In this document: in pieces, positions 5,002-7,123 of the stretch | Layout of the letters: each line of letters begins with the position of its first letter | Position numbering within the stretch: the first letter of the stretch is position 1 | NCBI GenBank assembly: GCA_030018895.1 | Contig: JASEHM010000049.1 | Location: forward strand, 1 to 7,123 | DNA: 7,123 nt | DNA from: Candidatus Omnitrophota bacterium | GTDB lineage: Bacteria; Omnitrophota; Gorgyraeia; Gygaellales; Profunditerraquicolaceae | Direction: 5' to 3' | Notes under the pieces: model-generated | Databases searched by the model: none | Told to the model about the DNA's origin: nothing | The model's input: only the letters and a program-made list of their open reading frames with translations | Position numbers and translations under genes: made by a program

Positions 5002-6351
5002 ATGCTTGATATAAAATTCATTCGGGAAAATTTGGATTTGGTAAAGACATCCATTAGGAATCGTAATTTAGAATTAGACATAGACGGCCTTATCCGGCTT
5101 GATAATTCCCGGCGAAAGATCTTGATTGAATTAGAGGGTCTGGCTGCAGAGAAGAATAAGGCTAATGATGAAATCAGCGCCTTGCTTAAAGCGAAAAAAG
5201 ATGCCAAGGATAAAATTGTTTCCATGAAGGAAACTGCGCTTAAGATTGATGAGTTAAAAGCTAAACTAAAAGAAATCAATATTGAATTAGATAAATCATT
5301 AGCAATTATTCCTAATACCCCTTCTTCTTTAGTTCCTGTTGGCGATGCTTCAGCTCAAAGAATAGTGCGCTCCTGGGGTGAGCTGCCTAAATTTAATACA
5401 TTCGACTCGTCCTGCCAAAGGCAGGACTCGCTCAGTATCAATCCTTCGACTTCACTTAAGATTGATTTTAAACCAGCCAACCACATTGAATTAAGCCAAC
5501 GTTTAGATATTATTGATTTTGGCCGGGCTACAAAAATCACCGGTTCGAATTTTATCCTTTATAAAGGCTGGGGCGCAAAACTTGAAAGAGCGCTTATCAA
5601 TTTTATGCTTGACCTGCATACCAAGAAACATGGCTATACTGAAATTTTTCCGCCTTTTTTAGTTAATCGCGCCTCAATGATCGGCACAGGCCAACTCCCT
5701 AAACTGGAAGAAGATATGTACTGTTTAAAAGACGATGATTTATTCCTTATTCCCACTGCCGAGGTTCCGGTAACTAATATATTTCGTGATGAGATATTAA
5801 ATGAGGAAGACCTGCCTATTTATTACACTGCTTATACTGCCTGTTTTAGAAGAGAGGCAGGTTCTTATGGAAAAGATACTAAAGGTTTAACCCGCGTACA
5901 TCAGTTTAATAAGGTGGAAATGGTTAAGTTCGTTCGGCCAGAAGATTCTTACGTTGAATTGGAAAGATTAGTTAAAGACGCAGAGGATGTTCTGCAATTA
6001 TTAGGCCTGCCTTATAGGGTGATAATGCTGCCTACCGGAGATTTGAGTTTTGCCGCTAGTCTTTGTTACGATTTAGAGGCTTATGCGTCAGGCGCGGATA
6101 AATGGCTTGAGGTTTCAAGCTGCAGTAATTTTGAGGGTTTTCAGGCCAGGCGGGCAAATATAAGACTCAGAAGAAAAGATACAAAAAAAATAGATTACGT
6201 ACATACATTAAACGGTTCAGGAGTTGCCTTAGCCAGGACTATGATTGCCATATTAGAGAATTATCAGCAAAAAGACGGTTCTGTGGTTATACCTGAGGTT
6301 TTAAGGCCATATCTAGGAGGAGAGGAGAGAATAAGTGCCGGCCGCATTTAA
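5002..6351 (+). CDS. serS: Seryl-tRNA synthetase with an in-frame palindromic insertion
   Basis: SerRS is a cytoplasmic class II synthetase that charges tRNA-Ser with serine. Residues 1-110 form the usual N-terminal domain, with a long antiparallel coiled coil (about 30-100) that grips the tRNA long arm, ending in IPNTPSSLVPVG. The catalytic core carries motif 1 (around LERALINFMLDLH, 194-206), the serine-binding TAE motif (252-254), motif 2 (TACFRREAGSYGKDTKG, 279-295) and motif 3 (GSGVALARTMIAILENY, 405-421). At 449 residues it is longer than the usual 420-430, which is explained by 23 extra residues (132-154) between WGELPKF and DFKPANH, two segments normally contiguous. ATG 5002 follows the rtcB stop without a gap; the nearest Shine-Dalgarno is a weak AGGG (4994-4997), so translation probably depends on coupling. 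The catalytic motifs are intact, so the enzyme is presumably functional. Confidence 0.97.
   Translation: MLDIKFIRENLDLVKTSIRNRNLELDIDGLIRLDNSRRKILIELEGLAAEKNKANDEISALLKAKKDAKDKIVSMKETALKIDELKAKLKEINIELDKSLAIIPNTPSSLVPVGDASAQRIVRSWGELPKFNTFDSSCQRQDSLSINPSTSLKIDFKPANHIELSQRLDIIDFGRATKITGSNFILYKGWGAKLERALINFMLDLHTKKHGYTEIFPPFLVNRASMIGTGQLPKLEEDMYCLKDDDLFLIPTAEVPVTNIFRDEILNEEDLPIYYTAYTACFRREAGSYGKDTKGLTRVHQFNKVEMVKFVRPEDSYVELERLVKDAEDVLQLLGLPYRVIMLPTGDLSFAASLCYDLEAYASGADKWLEVSSCSNFEGFQARRANIRLRRKDTKKIDYVHTLNGSGVALARTMIAILENYQQKDGSVVIPEVLRPYLGGEERISAGRI
5395..5463. repeat. Palindromic element inserted in frame into serS
   Basis: This 69-base block has no counterpart in ordinary serS genes; the flanking codons for PKF and DFKP normally adjoin. 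It contains a perfect 8-bp hairpin, GTCCTGCC (5409-5416) and GGCAGGAC (5420-5427) with an AAA loop. A second inverted pair is ATCAATC (5437-5443) and GATTGAT (5460-5466), the latter reaching into the flank. The heptamer TTCGACT occurs twice, 44 bases apart (5401 and 5445). The length is a multiple of three and the frame has no stop, so it adds 23 residues, rich in Ser, Asp and Gln. The architecture resembles Rickettsia palindromic elements and REP-like repeats; whether it is present elsewhere in this genome cannot be seen here. Confidence 0.75.
6322..6327 (+). promoter_or_regulatory. Ribosome binding site for the GTG-started membrane protein
   Basis: A purine-rich run (6315-6330) includes AGGAGG (6315-6320) and GAGGAG (6322-6327). 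The second copy is seven bases before GTG 6335 and decides that start. It lies inside the 3' end of serS. Confidence 0.65.
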
Positions 6352-7051
6352 TGAAAAAAAAGAATTCCCTAAAAAGGCAGAATTTCCGCCTACTTTAGAA
6401 AAAGGATTAGAGCCAAAAGAGGCGGTCCCTCCTAAAGGGGTATCTAAATTCTTTAGTAAAATTCTGGGGGTTATTAAACTTTTTTTTGGACTAAGCCTTT
6501 TACCTGTTATTTATGCAGCGCTAGTTTCTTTTTTAAATGAAATCAGCCTGATTGATAAAAATTACCAGAATTATTTCTGGCTAGGAATAGCTGTTTTTTT
6601 AGCAGTACATTTATTTGTCTGGGAACCGGTTGTAATTTATAATAAAGGGCATAGGGTGTTGGAGATAATTTTTAATTTCTTTCAACCCTTGGTGAAGTTT
6701 GCGCCCTATGTTTTACCTATATACACAATACTTATATTTATTATTTATGGGCCCTTGTCCTTTTTTATCCATACTTCAGGGCTTACTGAACTCCTTCTTT
6801 TTTTTGCTGGTTTTACAACTATTTTGCATCTGACATTTTCTGCCAAAACCATAAGGTCTAAGAAGGGGGATTTTTTAAAAGCAAACTATATTTTTGGATT
6901 TTCCTTTATCTTCATTATAAACCTGTTTATTCTCGCCGTTTGTTTTAATCTTACCCTTGAAAAATTTTCCCTGGTAAATTTTGTTAATAATTTATTTAAG
7001 TTAGCTAAAGTTGGGATTTCTGCTATCTCTAAACAGCTTTTTGTAAACTAA
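6335..7051 (+). CDS. Five-helix membrane protein of unknown function
   Basis: I do not recognise the family. The 238-residue product begins with a charged, proline-rich cytoplasmic-looking tail (residues 1-38, many Lys, Glu and Pro). Five probable membrane segments follow at about 44-67, 79-101, 120-146, 150-169 and 184-205. A conserved-looking WEP sits at the end of the second helix (residues 96-98). The short C-terminus (206-238) is amphipathic. There is no signal peptide and no catalytic motif I can name. The GTG start is supported by the Shine-Dalgarno at 6322-6327; ATG 6351 is in another frame and ends quickly. The gene overlaps serS by 17 bases, so it is translated with the operon, but this placement alone does not show a link to RNA metabolism. 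It could be a lineage-specific conserved inner-membrane protein. Confidence 0.85.
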   Translation: MPAAFNEKKEFPKKAEFPPTLEKGLEPKEAVPPKGVSKFFSKILGVIKLFFGLSLLPVIYAALVSFLNEISLIDKNYQNYFWLGIAVFLAVHLFVWEPVVIYNKGHRVLEIIFNFFQPLVKFAPYVLPIYTILIFIIYGPLSFFIHTSGLTELLLFFAGFTTILHLTFSAKTIRSKKGDFLKANYIFGFSFIFIINLFILAVCFNLTLEKFSLVNFVNNLFKLAKVGISAISKQLFVN

Positions 7052-7094
7052 TACGCCAATTTTGCTTCCAGACTGTGTCATAATGACAAAAACA

Positions 7095-7123
7095 CCGTCA
7101 TTGCGAGCCCTGCAAGCCAGAAG
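7095..7123. repeat. Possible REP-type repeat cut by the window edge
   Basis: CGTCATTGCGAGC (7096-7108) resembles the opening of extragenic palindromic repeats common in many bacterial genomes, and is followed by cctgcaagccagaag up to the edge. The other arm, if any, lies outside the window. The stretch 7052-7094 before it holds a small palindrome, TGTCAT-A-ATGACA (7076-7088), whose one-base loop makes a stable terminator hairpin unlikely. No coding sequence is visible from 7052 to the end. Confidence 0.35.

Noticed and set aside
5355..5540. Small - strand open frame across the serS insert
   Set aside because: It runs antisense to a clear serS with no start-site support; it is simply the palindromic element and flanking serS read backwards.

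Overview
The window looks like chromosomal DNA from a moderately AT-rich bacterium. It reads with the standard code, and its Shine-Dalgarno sites and promoter are bacterial. The compact layout, the Sec-exported TPR protein with a small N-terminal beta-type domain, the archease/RtcB pair and the palindromic repeats would fit an uncultured lineage such as Omnitrophota. That placement is inference only, since no phylogenetic marker was compared. Everything recognised as a gene lies on the + strand.

Layout. Bases 1-99 contain no convincing gene and may hold part of a dispersed repeat. A tRNA-Arg(TCG) at 100-173 is followed 38 bases later by a secreted TPR-repeat protein (212-1393). A good promoter (1399-1427) then stands just before a tRNA-Lys(CTT) at 1436-1508. 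After a 93-base leader that can fold over a ribosome binding site come four tightly packed genes: archease (1602-2021), the RNA ligase rtcB (2014-5001), seryl-tRNA synthetase serS (5002-6351) and a five-helix membrane protein of unknown function (6335-7051). They overlap by 8 bases, abut exactly, and overlap by 17 bases, so they are probably one translationally coupled operon, possibly sharing its transcript with tRNA-Lys. The last 72 bases are non-coding and end in what looks like the beginning of a REP-type repeat.

How the genes fit together. RtcB ligates RNA ends carrying 2',3'-cyclic phosphate or 3'-phosphate and 5'-OH. Archease is its known activator. With serS and a tRNA in the same cluster, the region is themed on tRNA function and RNA repair.

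Two genetic insertions stand out. rtcB carries a 509-residue intein with a LAGLIDADG homing-endonuclease domain, placed before the active-site metal-binding motif, so the ligase should be inactive until protein splicing occurs. serS carries a 69-base in-frame palindromic element that adds 23 residues between its tRNA-binding arm and catalytic core, comparable to Rickettsia palindromic elements. I see no wholly new multi-gene system. The intein-controlled ligase, the palindrome-bearing synthetase and the foldable archease leader are the parts most worth following up.
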